Positions 32,664 through 45,727 are shown, counted from the first letter of the stretch. The stretch: 64,000 nt of DNA from Tillus elongatus (GCA_964006375.1 OZ023266.1:156991792-157055791), one strand, 5' to 3'. Notes: a model not told the origin generated them from the sequence alone. Made by a program: numbers and translations.

Positions 32664-33830
32664 ATAAAAGCTGGTGTCTAATGAAAACCTTCCTCTAGAC
32701 ACTAGACATTTTAATGTGGTTGTACCAAATGAATTTGAAAGAATGAAAAAAATCAAATCTAACACCTATCACATTACTTCGGGAGTGCCGCAGGGTTCCA
32801 TACTCGGTCCACTACTGTTTAATATATTTATTGACCCAGTTAAACATGTTTTACATGTTCCTTTTTTAATGTATGCAGATGATATTAAGATTTTTGCAAT
32901 ATTTCGAGTGTTGATGACTGTTTGCAGCTTCAGAACTGTCTTCAGATGTTTGATGAATGGTGCTGTCAGAGTGGTCTTTCTATGAATGTTTCGAAGTGTT
33001 GTGTAATGTCCTTTACTCGAAATAAGCACTGAATTACAATCAGATACAATATCAGGGGGCTTTCGCTTGATCGCCCCAGGACAGTTAGGGACCTTGGAAT
33101 TGTTTTTGATGGTACTCTATCTTTTGAACCACACTATGAGCAGGCTGTCAGTTTTGCTTACAAAACTCTTGGGTTTCTGATAAGACACAGCAAAAATTTC
33201 TCACTGACTGACACCTACTCCCTGCTCTTTCATTGTCTGGTTAGGTCCCGACTTGAATATGGCTCAGTTGTGTGCGGCTCCTACTTATGAGATACATGTG
33301 GCAAGTCTAGAATCTGTGCAAAGGAAATTTCTAAAATTTCTTAGCTTTCGTGAGGATGATCAATATCCTTCTATTGGTTTTCCGCAGGAAAGTATACTTC
33401 TTCGCTTTAGTCTGGAGAGTCTGTCGATGCGCAGGCAGTGCAGTTTAGTTATATTTTTATACAAACTGGTTAAATCTATGTTTGATTGCCCTGATCTGCT
33501 TCAGAAACTTAATTTCAAGGTGCCTTGTGTTGCAGCACGTTTTCCAGGCACATTCTATCTCCCGACTGCTGGTACGCGATTGCTGCGATCGTCTCAACTT
33601 TTCCAGATGTGCAATGATTACTCTGTACTGCAAGACAGCCTAGATATCTTCTCATGTAATATATCAGAGATAAAAAAGTTTTTCAAAGCGATGTAATTTG
33701 TGACTCTCTTTTGTGTAATTTGTTTGATTCTTGTTTGTTATTATATTTTATGTATCGGCCCATCCTTAAGTTGGCTTTTAAGCTGTTGGATGGTGTATAT
33801 ATAAATAAATAAATAAAATATAAAAAAAAA
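32664..33830 (+). mobile_element. LINE family B 3' part (RT core to poly-tail)
   Basis: 5'-truncated non-LTR retrotransposon. RT block TSGVPQGSILGPLLFNIFID with active site FLMYADDIKIFA (32674-32985), a frameshifted region around 32930-33250 (including RTVRDLGIVFDGTLS and FETHYEQ-like blocks), then 33253-33696 with the thumb and C-terminal domain (VASLESVQRKFLKFLSFRED). It ends with 'taaataaataaataaaa' (33808-33825). No RNase H domain. The closest relative in the window is 54480-55700. Confidence 0.9.
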
Positions 33831-35520
33831 CTATCGTGGATTTTTAATAAAAAATTTAGCTTAACCGAAAAATACAGATGAAGCAGGTCATCACCTGCGT
33901 CATCTGACGAGCCGCCATATCAACAAATCTGTTGTGTATCTCCTTGACTTTATGCGATAAGTTGATAATGCGTGACATAAAACTTCAAATACCTGGTGTT
34001 TGAAGAAAAAAAGAATCGCACATATGTTGATTTAATAAAAATTGCTTAAAATTAACTCATATATCATCTACCAAAGTTTGTCATAGAACTTGCAGATCAG
34101 CCTGTAAAAATGTTTGTTCTATTGAGGCTATTTAAAAGCTTAAATATATTTCCTTGTAAAAATTACAGTTACAGCCGATTATGCAAAAACCTCGTTGCAA
34201 ATTATGAAAGTTTAGTGTAAGACTTTGAAATAGCTATAAGTACTTTTCCTAACTTAAAAATTGAATGCTCTATTTTTCCTCACCGTGTTTTCCTTAAGAC
34301 CAGAAATATTTACTGTTAAAAAACTGAAAGGATTAGAACGAACAAACATCGATATATTTCTGGGTTCGTTGTTTACACACAAGATCGCAATATAGAAAAA
34401 CTTTTAAAAGAGAACAAAGTCAAAAATGTTTGTATTATTTTGTGATTGTGAAAAACTATGTAACTATGATCTTATTTTTTATATGAATATATATACTATT
34501 TATTTATTAATTTATTACACATTATTTTAACTATTTATTTATTAAATACTCTATGGTAATATAACTCATTAAATTATTGTCAACGTTCCAACAAACACGT
34601 GTCAAGTTGTAAAAAATACTCATAAAAATCTAGTCAAAACTTATTACAGATAATGTGCAATTTTGAATTTTTTTTCTTGCGTTTTAACGTTCTAGTTAAT
34701 GACACTGATGTGATAATAACTCTTGTTATTTATTTTTTATTTATTAACTTATTTATTTATTTATCTATTTATTTTAGCTGTAAGTTGTATATTGTTTTAC
34801 TGTATAATAAAATAAATTTACCTTAATTCTGAGATGTCTCTTTTTTTCTCTGCACCTGAAAAACCACTCTTATATTCTTCACAGCAAGAAGTTTCTGTAA
34901 ATTAATAAGCTAAATCATAGGCTCCAACAGTAAAATATGATCTTGTAAACTACAATATACAGTTAAATTTTTTATTATATACAGACTGGCCCAAAACATA
35001 CGCCACAGGCTGTAGCGTCTATATTTTTCGTTATTTCGAATTTCCAACCTGAAAAATAAGTATGACGCATGTGGCTCTAGACACTGGAGTTAGTAATTCC
35101 TGTTTCAAGAACCTTTCAAAGGAAAATCTTTACCATTTTACTCCTGTTCAAAATCTCCTGAAGGTTGATCTTCCAACTAGATTAGAGTTTTGCCGTTTCT
35201 GCCTAGTACCCTAACCCAGACTTTCCATATTATTGTCAATGAAATTGAAAATCGTTTTATCATACATTTTTTTTATCATGTGCTCTCTTTTTGAAAAAAA
35301 CTTTTAAAACGACCATAACGCACCTGCTGTGTCCAAACTTTCTTCCTATATGGCAGTGTGATAAACAATGTCTAAAGGTAGAAGAAAAATTCATAATATT
35401 AAGTATACCAAATGTGAAAACTATGTAGAACCATTTTTTCACCTTTTGTAAGATAAGATCTACTTATTGACTGAACTAAAGAGGCATTCTTATCGGGTTT
35501 TTTTTACACAGAGCAACTAA
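33831..35520. other. AT-rich, no gene seen
   Basis: Very AT-rich with simple 'tttattta' runs near 34730-34775. No coding region or identifiable element. Confidence 0.5.
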
Positions 35521-35524
35521 TTTT

Positions 35525-38340
35525 TTATTTTATTTGAACAACACACCACGAGGGATCACAGCCTAAATACTATCGTACCGTTGGTGTCGACAAGGAGGAA
35601 AGAGGCAACTTGTTAATTCTGGACTTGAAGGTTTGGAGGTTCCGAGAAGAAGAAAAAACATGTGCCGGCAAGGAATTCCACAACTTGGAAGTCCTCGGAA
35701 CAAAAGAGCGGGCGTAACAAGATGTTCTATGTCTGGTGACCTGGACAGTAAATGGGTGCATTCGCTCTGTTCCTCTGGTAGATCTGTTGGGGGCAGTAGG
35801 TGGAGGAACTATGAAAGAAAGCTTCTCTGAGCAGTGCCCGTGCAGATATCTATAAAAGAGACAGAGGTCACCAACGGCACGTCGGTGGGCAAGGGATGGC
35901 AGCCTTTGGGTGAGGGTAGGGTCACCGGTGAGACGTATAGCCCTCTTCTGAATGGAGTCCAGGATAGCAAGTGTAGAAGCGGCAGCGGCACCCCAGATGT
36001 GGGAGCAGTATTCGAGGTTTGGTCTTATCTGTGAATTACATAAGGTATAGAGATTAGCTGGTGAAAAGTATTTGCGAGCCCGGAAGAGGAAACCTAATTT
36101 CTTAGCAGCCGCTTCTGCAATGGATGTGACATGTTGGTGGCAATTGAGATTTCGATCCACATAAATGCCAACAAGTGAAAAGGACTCATTACTTTGAATA
36201 ACTTAATTTGGTGGGGTTGAATTGTATAAGATTTCTACTTCCACAGTCTAATATTTTTTGGAGATCCATGGAGACAGAACCCTCCATGAGTCTGCGATCC
36301 TCATCTAATTGGGCTAAAGAGACAGGCTAAGAATATTGTATATTTGAGTGGAGGGTGCAGTCATCCTCGTAACCGTGAACTGGGTTGGATGTGTTAGAGA
36401 GGAGGTCATTGATGTGGAGAAGAAACAAAGTAGGGGCTATAGTTGAACCTTGAGGAACTCCTGCATTAATTGGATACAGTTTAGAGGAATGGCCATCCAC
36501 AGAAATGCTCCAGTTGGAAAGGAAATTTGCTGTTCAGGTACAGTTTTGGTAGTAGGCCATAGGCCGGTAGTTTATTAAGCAGCACTGCGTGCCAGACCTG
36601 GTCGAATGCTTTGGATATGTCTATAGCGACAATCTGGGATTCACAGTGTAGTTCCGTGTAGACTTGATCCAAGAATTGGTGACAAAGGAAAGGAGGTCGG
36701 CAGTTGATCTGCGCCAACGGAATCCATACTGCCTGTCGTGGATTAGACTGTGTTTTTCAAGAAATTTTTAGTAATTCGGTGTTTATATACTTTTCCATCA
36801 CTTTAGAAACGACTGAAAGGAGAGAAATAGGCTTGTAGTTGCTAGGAAACGCTTTAGATACTTTCTTGGGGACGGGTTGTACTCGAGCAGTTTTCCAGTT
36901 ACTAGGGAATATGCCTCTCTTGTAAGATGTCTGAAACAGATGAGTCAGGACAGGAGCAAGTTCTGGTACGCATTTTTTTAAAACAATTGCCGAGATCTCG
37001 TCAAGGCGAGAGGCTTTCCTGGTATTAAGAGAAGACAGCATCTTTCGTACCTTTTTAGTTTTTAAAGTGATATCCGTCATTTTATGCGCGACATTGGGGA
37101 CTGGTTGGTGGTTGAACATTTGGAGGTGGGTTGAGAGTAGAATTGCCGGCGAACAACAAGGCAAAAAGTTCAGCCTTGCCCAGGGCGGTAGAAACAATTT
37201 CATTCCCTGAGACAAGAGGTGAGAACGCGCTCTTGCAGAAATTATTCCCAATAGATTTATCAAGAGTCCAGAAGGGTTTGCTGCCGCTGGAGCTTAAGAG
37301 GACTTTGTTTTTGATGTGCTTATTAAACGAGTTTTTTGCCTCACAAAGAATGCGGACATAGCGGTTTCTTGCGTCGTTAAATGCTTGACGGTTTTCTTGA
37401 CTGGGGTTGTGTAGAAGCGTTTTGTGAGCTTTGACCTTTTCACATGATTTAGAGAACCAGGTCTTTTGAGTGGCTGCAGAGGTTTTCTGTGTATGTGGAA
37501 TAAATAATTCCTTGCTGGCTTGGATAATTTCGGTGACGTTTTGTGAGATGTCAGAGGGGTCAGGATGAGAGAAGCAGACAGACGTCCATAGAAATGAGGA
37601 AAAGTAATCTCGCATTTCGTCCCAGTTCGCGGAGTTGTAGTGCCAAACGATACGTGGGTGTGATGACTGTGTGACCTTGGGTTGCATTGCACAGGAAGCA
37701 GTGACCATGCCATGGTCTGAGCGACTCAGGGGTCTGTGACTGATATCTTATTGGATTCATGTTTTGTAGTAAGAAGGACATCCAAGGGATTTGAGCTGTG
37801 TATTGGGATGCGAGGAAAGTAAATAGGTTGCTGAACCATATTGGCTAAAGAATTTCTGACTGCAAAGGCCTCCCCTACTCTTCCTTGTAGATCGGTTTTT
37901 GAAGATCCTAGCCATTCCTTATTATGGACATTGAAATCACCAAGAATAGTGACCTCAGAAATCAAATGGTCGGCTTTTTCAGAAAGGTAGTCAAAGAGCT
38001 GGACAAAGTTGTTGTCAGAAGGTGACCGGTAAATGCAACAGATGAATTTAGTTGCAGCCCTGAGAGAGAGTTTTATCCATAGTATGTATTTTCTTCCAGC
38101 TTCTAAATTGGGGAGTCTGGTGCAGGGTAGATTGCTACGGACGTACGCTCACACGCCTCAATGCAATCTAAAGGAAGTAAGGCGCTCACACCCCAGGAAA
38201 TTAAGGTGATTAGTGGCTGTTTTGGCGGTGATTTGAGTTTCGATGAGGAAGAGGAGTTGGGGCCTATTAGCCTGGAGGAAATGGTGGACGGAGTTCAGGT
38301 TAGAATTTAGGCCACATATATTCGAGAAAGACATATTTCT
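35525..38340 (-). mobile_element. LINE family A, longest copy (endonuclease to 3' end)
   Basis: The most complete family A copy, on the minus strand. About 38330-37726 is the endonuclease (FYLPSPSDNN-like, VTILGDFNVHNKEWLGSSKT with the D-x-N core). 37708-37082 is the linker. 37263-36757 is the RT N-terminus (RKASRLDEISAIVLKK, NWKTARVQPVPKK, SNYKPISLLSVVSKVMEKYI). 36717-36481 has DQVYTELHCESQIVAIDISK. 36460-36300 is the RT core, with frameshifts (the YADD region reads as YEDDC-like). 36160-35570 is the thumb to C-terminus. The 3' end is the family's 'cacaccacgaggg' sequence. Several stops make it non-functional. It lies in the region between the two convergent host genes. Confidence 0.9.
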
Positions 38341-38810
38341 GATGTCAATTTATTATGATTTATCTAAACTTACCTCAGTGCAAAAGTTAATAATAATGAA
38401 GGTACAGAGTTTTTTTTTTACTTTTTTAGTGGCCTGTAACAATGTATTGTAGTTTAACAGATCATAATTTTCTGCCGGACTCTATATTTTGCCTGCTTCG
38501 TCTAGGGATCTACATAATATATAACACCAGACATTCTGAATTATATTTTATATGTATAAAATTCGGTTCTTAAATATGTACAATAAAAAATATAAAGTAT
38601 ATATTTACAAGAGAAATAAAATTAACTTTATAGTAAATATAATAATGGAATATTTTTCTAGTTAAAATATGAGCACTTGATATGTTACATAATAATTTAC
38701 TTATACGAATGTTGCACCATTATCTAGGTAAATATGTATAATTTATGCAATGTTTTAAAATCATTTTACAGCACCTAAAAACAGTCATAATTTTCTTATA
38801 AACAAGAGTA

Positions 38811-38816
38811 TTTATT
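38811..38816 (-). promoter_or_regulatory. Candidate poly(A) signal of the minus-strand gene
   Basis: AATAAA on the minus strand, about 50 nt after the stop codon at 38867-38869. Confidence 0.45.
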
Positions 38817-38866
38817 TCATTACTCTATACAAACTTTAAACAGTTTCAACTTATCCAAATAGAATA

Positions 38867-39170
38867 CTAGACTTTGGTGCCATTTGGTTTATTATGTTCC
38901 CCAATCGTCACATGCGTGACGAAAGGACCCCTGTGTTGGTGATTTCTACCACTGGGGTGTCTTGCAGGGGCCTGCTGTTGCCTTGGAAGCGAATTGGAGT
39001 TAGCATCTTGATACTGTAAGTCATTTTGTTGTGGCTGAGGAACATTCGAGCGGGCACTCTTATTGTTTAAGAGAGACTGAACACTTTCATACTCGTAGAA
39101 ATTTGATACAGGTCTTAATTGATTGTCTGCTCTTGTTTGACGTTGTGAGTGATATTGATGTTGCTTTCGA
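38867..39170 (-). CDS. Terminal exon of a Par-3/Bazooka-like gene (tentative)
   Basis: The last coding exon after the acceptor 'attttcag'. Its first T completes Ser with the AG of the exon ending at 49061. It then encodes 100 residues to TAG (38867-38869). Visible motifs are RKQHQYHSQRQTRADNQ, NFYEYESVQSLLNN, a Gln/Asn-rich middle, and the C-terminal GPFVTHVTIGEHNKPNGTKV. Composition and the YEYESV and PFVTxVTI patterns remind me of the C-terminus of Par-3/Bazooka, the cortical polarity scaffold that binds Par-6 and aPKC. The diagnostic PDZ domains lie outside the window, so the name is tentative. Three upstream exons are in compatible phase. Confidence 0.7.
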
Positions 39171-39450
39171 CTGAAAATGATTGATCATAAATATCAAACA
39201 ATCAACTTAGTATAGCGATTTCAGATTCAAGTAAGAAGTACGATACAAATAAATGAAAACCATTTTAATATGTTAAGAACGATAAAAGTTGTAAGTTACT
39301 TCACAGTTGAATAAAAGGCTTTGTTTCCAAATAAAAATTTATTTTAAACTTCCCAATGTGTTTCAGTCTCTATGAAGCTATATTCAGGGGAACAATATGT
39401 TATATTTTTACAAGAAGTATTTCACTATGCAAGAAATTATCTGAAATTAC

Positions 39451-39509
39451 TTTTTTTTCCTTCCTCAGGGCTCGTCTGCGGCTTTGCCGCCCCAATAGCA
39501 CTGCAACCT
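39451..39509 (-). mobile_element. Tail-only LINE 3' segment
   Basis: Minus strand reads 'aggttgcagtgctattgggg' through 'cgagccctgagg' and an A-run. Same ~50-bp tail as at 25276 and 57047, with no other LINE sequence. Possible short flanking repeat ATTTCA on both sides; less clear than the other two. Confidence 0.75.
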
Positions 39510-40514
39510 TGAAATGCCTTCTCTTGTCTTCAGTGTTCTAGACAATAATAACAGCAGAGAATAAACTTTAAACATCTCTAGAGAAAACTTAAGAAAATGA
39601 AAAAGATAAAATGGACGTGTTTTTTAAAACAGTCAAAATAGAGGTATGTGCACACCAAGAGACAATTTAAAAATTTTCGATTGATGTTTAAAGTTTGTTC
39701 TCTGCTGGTTGTTATTCTCTGGAATGTAATGGTTCTTGTAAAAAAACAGAACTTATTTTTTATTTAAGATGGCTTCATAGATGCTAAAAGGCTTTGGGAA
39801 GTACAAAATACATTTTTGTTTCAAAGTAAAGCCTTTTTTCTACTATAAAGTATGACAAACCTGGACGTTTTGACGTTTAGGAAATTGCCAAAGTCATCAG
39901 GACTGAAAAATGTTACTTTGAAAAAGCACCCAGCCTCTTACTTGAACGCAATTTTTACAAATTTCAATACAAAACTTTTATACAAAAGATACTGAAATTC
40001 ACAAAAGACTACCTTTAGCAATAGAGAAGAAGCAAGCTTCAAAAATTACGTTTACTCACAAGTCTACAAGTGTTATTAGACAAGTACTTAATTATTTTAA
40101 TACCTAGTTCTACTTAACTAACATAAATAACAAAAAACCTTACAAAAGGTTACATAACTAATTTATTCAGCTATTTACATCTAAACTATAAAATTCTGAC
40201 AATCCTCGTTGAAAATCTATTATAATTTATTCAAATAAGACTTCCACACATTTATTGGACTGTAGTTTTGTAAGTTGGGGTGATATGACAACAATGAAGT
40301 TATATAACAGATGAACACGTAATAGAGAAGAAAATAACTCTTGAAAAAAACCAGCAAGTGGAATCCATATATACTGAATTTCAAAATGTATTTGATCATG
40401 TAAACCAAGACCTGTTGATAGAAATATTGAGGGCTTATGAAGTGGTGGACAGGATGATGATTTGGTTTGAACTCTACTTGAAAGAACTCCATCAAATTGT
40501 GAGACTGGGTTTAT
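39510..40514. other. AT-rich intron sequence, no gene seen
   Basis: Lies in the 9.9-kb intron of the minus-strand gene. No coding or repeat feature recognised. Confidence 0.45.
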
Positions 40515-41070
40515 AAAGGGTTTTTCATTAAGAACGCTCGAACTTTGAAATGAAATAAGACAACCTGTTTAAGTCATGTTGCCACAATTTTTATTTTGTT
40601 TTAAAACACATTTGGTGACAAGTGCAATGGAATATAATTTCAGCTAAATGGTCGCCGCGACTCCGCTGAAGGTGGTGTATTGTGGTGGACCAAGTTTGGA
40701 CAACATTTTCGCATAAATGGGTCTCAATCTCATGAAGAACGTGAGTTGTTGGCCTTGAGGGCAGCAATTGTCTGTCGTTTGTCAGCATAGACTCGAGATT
40801 TCACGTAGCCCCCACAGAAAGTAATCGAGCGGTGTTAGATCACATGATCTCGGTGGCCAGTTGTTGTCATCACCACGCAAGATGACGAAGCCCTCGAACT
40901 CCTCATCCAATAAATTTAATGTTTCCCGTGCAGTATGGCATGTGGAGCCGTCCTGTTGGAACCATATCTTCGTGAGATCCATACTATTGATTCTAGGCCA
41001 CAAATAATTTGTTATCATCGTCTGATATCGGTCGCCATTGACAGTGAGCGCGGCAGTGTTTCCATCAACA
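40515..41070 (-). pseudogene. IS630/mariner-like DDE transposase C-terminal half
   Basis: Minus-strand frame 41018-40782 reads LTKIWFQQDGSTCHTARETL (second catalytic Asp) and NWPPRSCDLTPLDYFLWGLR (third catalytic Asp). It continues in another frame (40788-40591) with DKRQTIAALKAN-like and IETHLCENVVQTWSTTIHHL sequence. It is N-terminally truncated at about 41070, where the LTR retrotransposon begins. It belongs to the insect DDE family often annotated with a DUF4817 helix-turn-helix. Confidence 0.85.
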
Positions 41071-41089
41071 CTACTCTATGTTTCTGCAT

Positions 41090-41370
41090 AAATACTCTTG
41101 ACAGTTAAACGTTGCGTTACGTTATGCGACAGCCAGCTGTCAAGAACTACGATATAAGAGACACCAGGCGATCTCTCTCTCCCTCCTCGCTACCAACCGC
41201 TACAGGAACAACGTCCTCTACGCTCGGTCAGTTATCTGTTATGTACTCATGTACTGTTGTAATTGTTATAGTTAAATGTATCATATAGTTTATTCAGTTA
41301 GTGAAATAATAAAGTATATTAAATGTTTACGTATGGATTTAATATCAACAAGTGCAATTAACATCCATAT
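41090..41370 (+). repeat. 5' LTR of CsRn1-like gypsy element
   Basis: The region directly upstream of a primer-binding site TGGTGACCCCGTG (41371 onward), with a TATA-poor, AATAAA-bearing sequence (near 41308). Its last ~17 bp, GTGCAATTAACATCCAT, recur at 44032-44048 as the only remnant of the 3' LTR. The exact 5' boundary is uncertain because the start abuts a DDE fragment and shows no clean TG. Confidence 0.6.
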
Positions 41371-41383
41371 TGGTGACCCCGTG
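41371..41383 (+). other. Primer-binding site (TGGTGACCCCGTG)
   Basis: TGG followed by GTGACCCCGTG right after the LTR. A TGGTGACCCC-type site, taken as complementary to tRNA-Trp, is characteristic of the CsRn1/Kabuki clade. The tRNA assignment is from family knowledge, not verified here. Confidence 0.6.
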
Positions 41384-41519
41384 CCGCAAGCCGAAGATGC
41401 CGAGCCTAATGTTCCAGCCGAGGTCGCTTAACTTCCACGCACGTGCCCATGCCTACAGAAAACGAATATCTAAACAGGTCAGTCCTTTCTAATTTAAAAA
41501 TTATCTGATTTTTTTCACA

Positions 41520-44031
41520 ATGGCCGAAGATTCTTCAAGCAGCAATATCATGGCAAGGGTTGTAATAAAATTACCTCCTATATGGAGACGTAACGTGAAA
41601 ATCTGGCAAATGCAGGTTGACGCCCAGTTTGATATATCGCAGATCAGTTCTGAAAAGACAAAATTCAGTCATGTACTCGCTATACTCGATCCTGATGTCG
41701 CAGAGTCAATTTCAGATTTTTTTAATCCAACCATTATCATCAACCCCCTATTCAGATCTAATTAAACGTCTTTTATTAGAATTTGAAGAGTCCGAAAGTC
41801 GCAAAATAAATAAACTTATAACAGTAGAATTAGGCGACAGAAAACCATCGCAACTTTTACGCGAAATGAAGTTTTTAGCCGGTAGTCAGATTAAAGAGGA
41901 TTTCCTTAAAACTTTATTTCTACAACATTTACCAGTCAACGTTCGTTCAATTTTGGCTTCGAGCAACGATTCTCTAGAAAATTTGTCGGTTATAGCAAAC
42001 AAAATCGTGGAATATTCTGGAGATAAATACAACGTGGCTGAAATTCAGTCACGCGAGCCCGACAAGCTAGCCAAGTTAGAAGCGCAATTAGAGAAGCTAA
42101 CAGCATCAGTCAACGAATTGCGAACGCATTCCCGATCTACCTCCCGAGAAAGACCCAAGCTTTCTCGAAATTCCATAAACACAAATTCCTCAACCTCCAC
42201 GTGTTGGTATCATGAACGATTTGGCAACAAGGCCAAGCGTTGCATCCAATCTTGCAATTTTAAAGCTAAACATGTGTCGGAAAAACTAATAAGGCACTGC
42301 CTCCACGCGGCAGGAGACGAGAGCCACCTAACACGCCGCCTTTTTATTTTTGATAGACGCTCCAATATGAAATTTCTAATCGACTCTGGAGCAGATATTT
42401 CAGTTATTCCACCCACTCACGACCAACGGAAATTTCAATCGAAACGTACCTTGTATGCTGCAAACGGGACCCCTATTCATACCTATGGCGAACAACTATT
42501 AGATTTGGATCTAGGTTTACGCCGTAGGTTCTGCTGGCCCTTCACACTTGCCGATATCAAGCAACCAATTATAGGCGCTGATTTTCTAGCAGAGTTTGCT
42601 TTACTTGTGGATATGAAACATAGACGTTTAATCGATACAAAGACAAACCTCTCTAAGGCCGGTGCTAACCCACCACCAGGAATTAATTCTAAAATTCATC
42701 TCGTAGACCCGACACACCAGTACTTCAAATTGCTACAACAATTTCCTGACCTTTTTAACGAAACTTCTTCTAGCAACCTTCCAGAGGTTGAGTTCTTCCA
42801 TACTATAAGTACGGAAGGACCACCTGTCACTGCAAAAGCTAGAAGATTGCCCCCGGAAAAGCTAGCTCAAGCAAAGCTAGAATTCCAGCACATGATGGAC
42901 TTGGGAATTTGTAGAGCCTCCAAAAGTCCATGGTCAAGCCCCCTCCACATGGTGCAAAAAAAGGATGGCTCATGGAGACCATGTGGGGATTACCGAGCAC
43001 TAAACGCTAAAACAATCCCAGACAAATATCCCATTCCAAATTTGCAGGATTTTAATGCCCAGTTAGAAGGCAAAAGTATTTTTTCAAAATTGGATATCAT
43101 TCGCGCTTTCCATCACATCCCAGTAGCACCTCAAGATATTCCCAAAACAGCAGTCATAAGTCCATTTGGGTTATTCGAATTTGTTAAAACCCCATTTGGC
43201 CTTCGTAATTCAGCACAAACATTTCAAAGATATTTACATTCAATTTTAAGACATCTTGACTTTGCCTACTCCTATCTTGACGATATTCTCGTTGCATCAG
43301 CCTCTGAAAAAGAACATCAAGAGCATCTAGCAAAACTTTTTCAGACACTTCAAGACAACGGCATCCGTATCAATTCATCTAAATGTGAATTCGGAGTGGC
43401 CGAAATTTCATTTTTAGGTTTTCGTGTAAATAAATTTGGATTATTTCCACTTCCTGAACGCATCAAAGCTATTACCGACCTACCTCTTCCCGATACCATT
43501 GAAAAACTCAGAAGATTTCTAGGTCTCATAAATTTCTACCGTCGTTCTCTTCCACGTGCTGCAGAAATTCAGCAACCACTATTCGACCTCTGCCAGAATC
43601 CCAAAAAACGCGACAAACGTAAAATCCAGTGGACTCCTCAGACTCGAGAAGCATTCGAACGTTTTGAAAGAGGCACTAAAAAACGCTACACTAATAGCTC
43701 ATCCGTCTTCTTCGCTACCACTGATTCTCCATGTCGATGCTTCTGATTATGCCGTAGGTGCTTCCCTCCAACAAATACGTGACCAAACACTAGAACCCCT
43801 AGGTTTCTACTCTAAGAAGCTTACTTCAGCCCAAAAATCTTACAGCACCTACGATCGCGAACTTCTAGCTGCTTATCAGGCAGTTAAATACTTTAGATAT
43901 ACCCTAGAAGGTCGCCATTTCACCATTTATACGGACCACAAACCTTTGACATACGCTTTTGAACAACGCGTCGATAAAGCATCTCCAACGAAACTACGAC
44001 ATTTAGACTTCCTAGGTCAGGTCAGGTCAGG
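41520..44031 (+). pseudogene. CsRn1-clade Ty3/gypsy gag-pol, 3'-deleted
   Basis: Gag start at 41520 (MAEDSSSSN), shifting frame near 41745 into the long frame 41617-43746. Visible parts in order: Gag core, an unusual CHCC-type knuckle CWYHERFGNKAKRCIQSC (about 42203-42256), protease NMKFLIDSGADISVIP, RT with LDIIRAFHHIPVAP, FGLRNSAQTFQRY and the active site YLDD (about 43275), then after another frameshift near 43670 RNase H with LHVDASDYAVGASL, YDRELLAAYQAVKY and IYTDHKPLTYAF. The sequence stops in the RNase H/connection region at about 44020; integrase is missing. Gag and Pol in one frame, a CHCC knuckle and this primer site fit the CsRn1 clade. Only two frameshifts and no early stops suggest a fairly young insertion. 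Confidence 0.88.
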
Positions 44032-44569
44032 TGCAATTAACATCCATCTCGTCAATAAATATTTTAACTTGGGCTGGACAAAAACAAAAGTAAAAGGAAA
44101 AAAAAAAAACAGTATAGCATGAGAATTATCGGTGAGCATGCTCTTATACAAAGGCATACCATTTAGCTTATACTCATCGATAACAGTCATAAGTCTAAAA
44201 CAATATGCCTGATCTTAATATACCATATCTGACAACTTCCCTGTGTACTTGGTTATCTTTAAACAAAATATTTCACTGAAAACTGACCAAAAAACTACAT
44301 TTTTTTTCACTAAAACTAAAGTTCAAGCTTAATTAATAATAGTAATACAAATTTATAACGACAATTTACCAAGTGCAACCGGTGAAATATTTATGAAAAT
44401 TCACCCCAAAATGTTTCACCATGGTGTCAAACTTATAATGATGCTGGCGGTTGTTTCCAGAAGTGATGATACTATAACAAACAACTGCAGAGACAAACAA
44501 CCAAAAAGTAAATTAGTTTTCTTTAACTACCGAGTTTAACTATGCTCAATAGTAGGTATAGATAGTTCC

Positions 44570-44962
44570 TTCTGGAACCACCTCCCACCTCTCGCTAGAC
44601 TGGGAGGTGTGAGGCGGGAGGTGGTTGCAGAACTGTATAGATTGTGACGTAAGCTCTAAACTGAGATGACGTAATCCAAGATGGCGGCTGTTGGCGTGAA
44701 AATTCAAAAAAATTACCTGTCAAACTAAGAGGTTCCGCCATTTTGATTTTTGCAGAGAGTGACGCAAGTAAATATGGCGGTTGACGCAGGCGCAAACTCA
44801 ACTTTTTAGTTTTTGCTTTGAGCTCTATGTGTGAGGTGTCATTTTACTAGGCTCGATAAGGAGAATTCAAATAGAGCATATGCGTATGCGCAAACCCAAC
44901 TTTTTCGGTTTTTAGCCTAAGCTTTAATTGTGGGGTGTCATTTTACTCGGCTCAGCAAACAG
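44570..44962. repeat. Noncoding repeat with hairpin and ~100-bp direct repeat
   Basis: An inverted repeat AACCACCTCCCACCTC / GAGGCGGGAGGTGGTT lies at about 44577-44626. At 44774-44860 and 44877-44962 two related ~87-bp segments share 'gcgcaaactcaactttttag'-like and 'gtgtcattttact' sequence in the same order. No coding potential. Confidence 0.6.
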
Positions 44963-45727
44963 ATTTAAAAAAATGTCTAAAATCAGTTGATGAATAAACC
45001 ATACATGTTATTTGTCACTGATAAGCAGTTCAGTTTTGTGTTAGTTTCTATAATAAACTTTTGTTAACATTTGTATCTTCGGTGTATCTCATAGTTTTCG
45101 ATGGTGTCGATACTAAAAATCGCCCACCCTGTATAAATCTCCTTAACATTCAGTAGTTTTCGAGAAAATCTCTAGGGAAAGACTTTTTCTTGCAAAAGTT
45201 CAAATTACATACGTTCATTGTATATCACCATATTTAGTTTACGATAAACAAATACAAAAAAATAAGATCTGATATCAAAACAAGTTAGTTTTTGTATTTC
45301 TACTAAAGAAAACTACAATCACACACCACAAACAAGTTTTAAGACAGCCAAGAAAATCACAGGTGGTAGTGGCACTAATTCCACTTTGGCATTCACATTT
45401 TGCGCTAATAATATTGTTTCACGCTTTCGCTGCTGTTTACTTTGTGTTTTGGTTGTTTTGGCATGTATACAGTTAATAAAATATATCATCCATTAGAAAA
45501 TAAAACAACAGTTATCGAAGCCAGAAGTCAAAAAGTGAAGTATAACTATTGATTGAAATATGCTAATTTAGCAAATAAAGATTCTTTCCTTGTTAAAAGT
45601 GCGATTTTTTCTGACCAGAAAGAGTTAAAAAAATATATCATAAAAAGCTCGGATTTCCAACGCATAATATAGAAAAACACAGAATATAAATTCTAAAGGT
45701 CAATACGTTTGGATTTGACATGAATAA

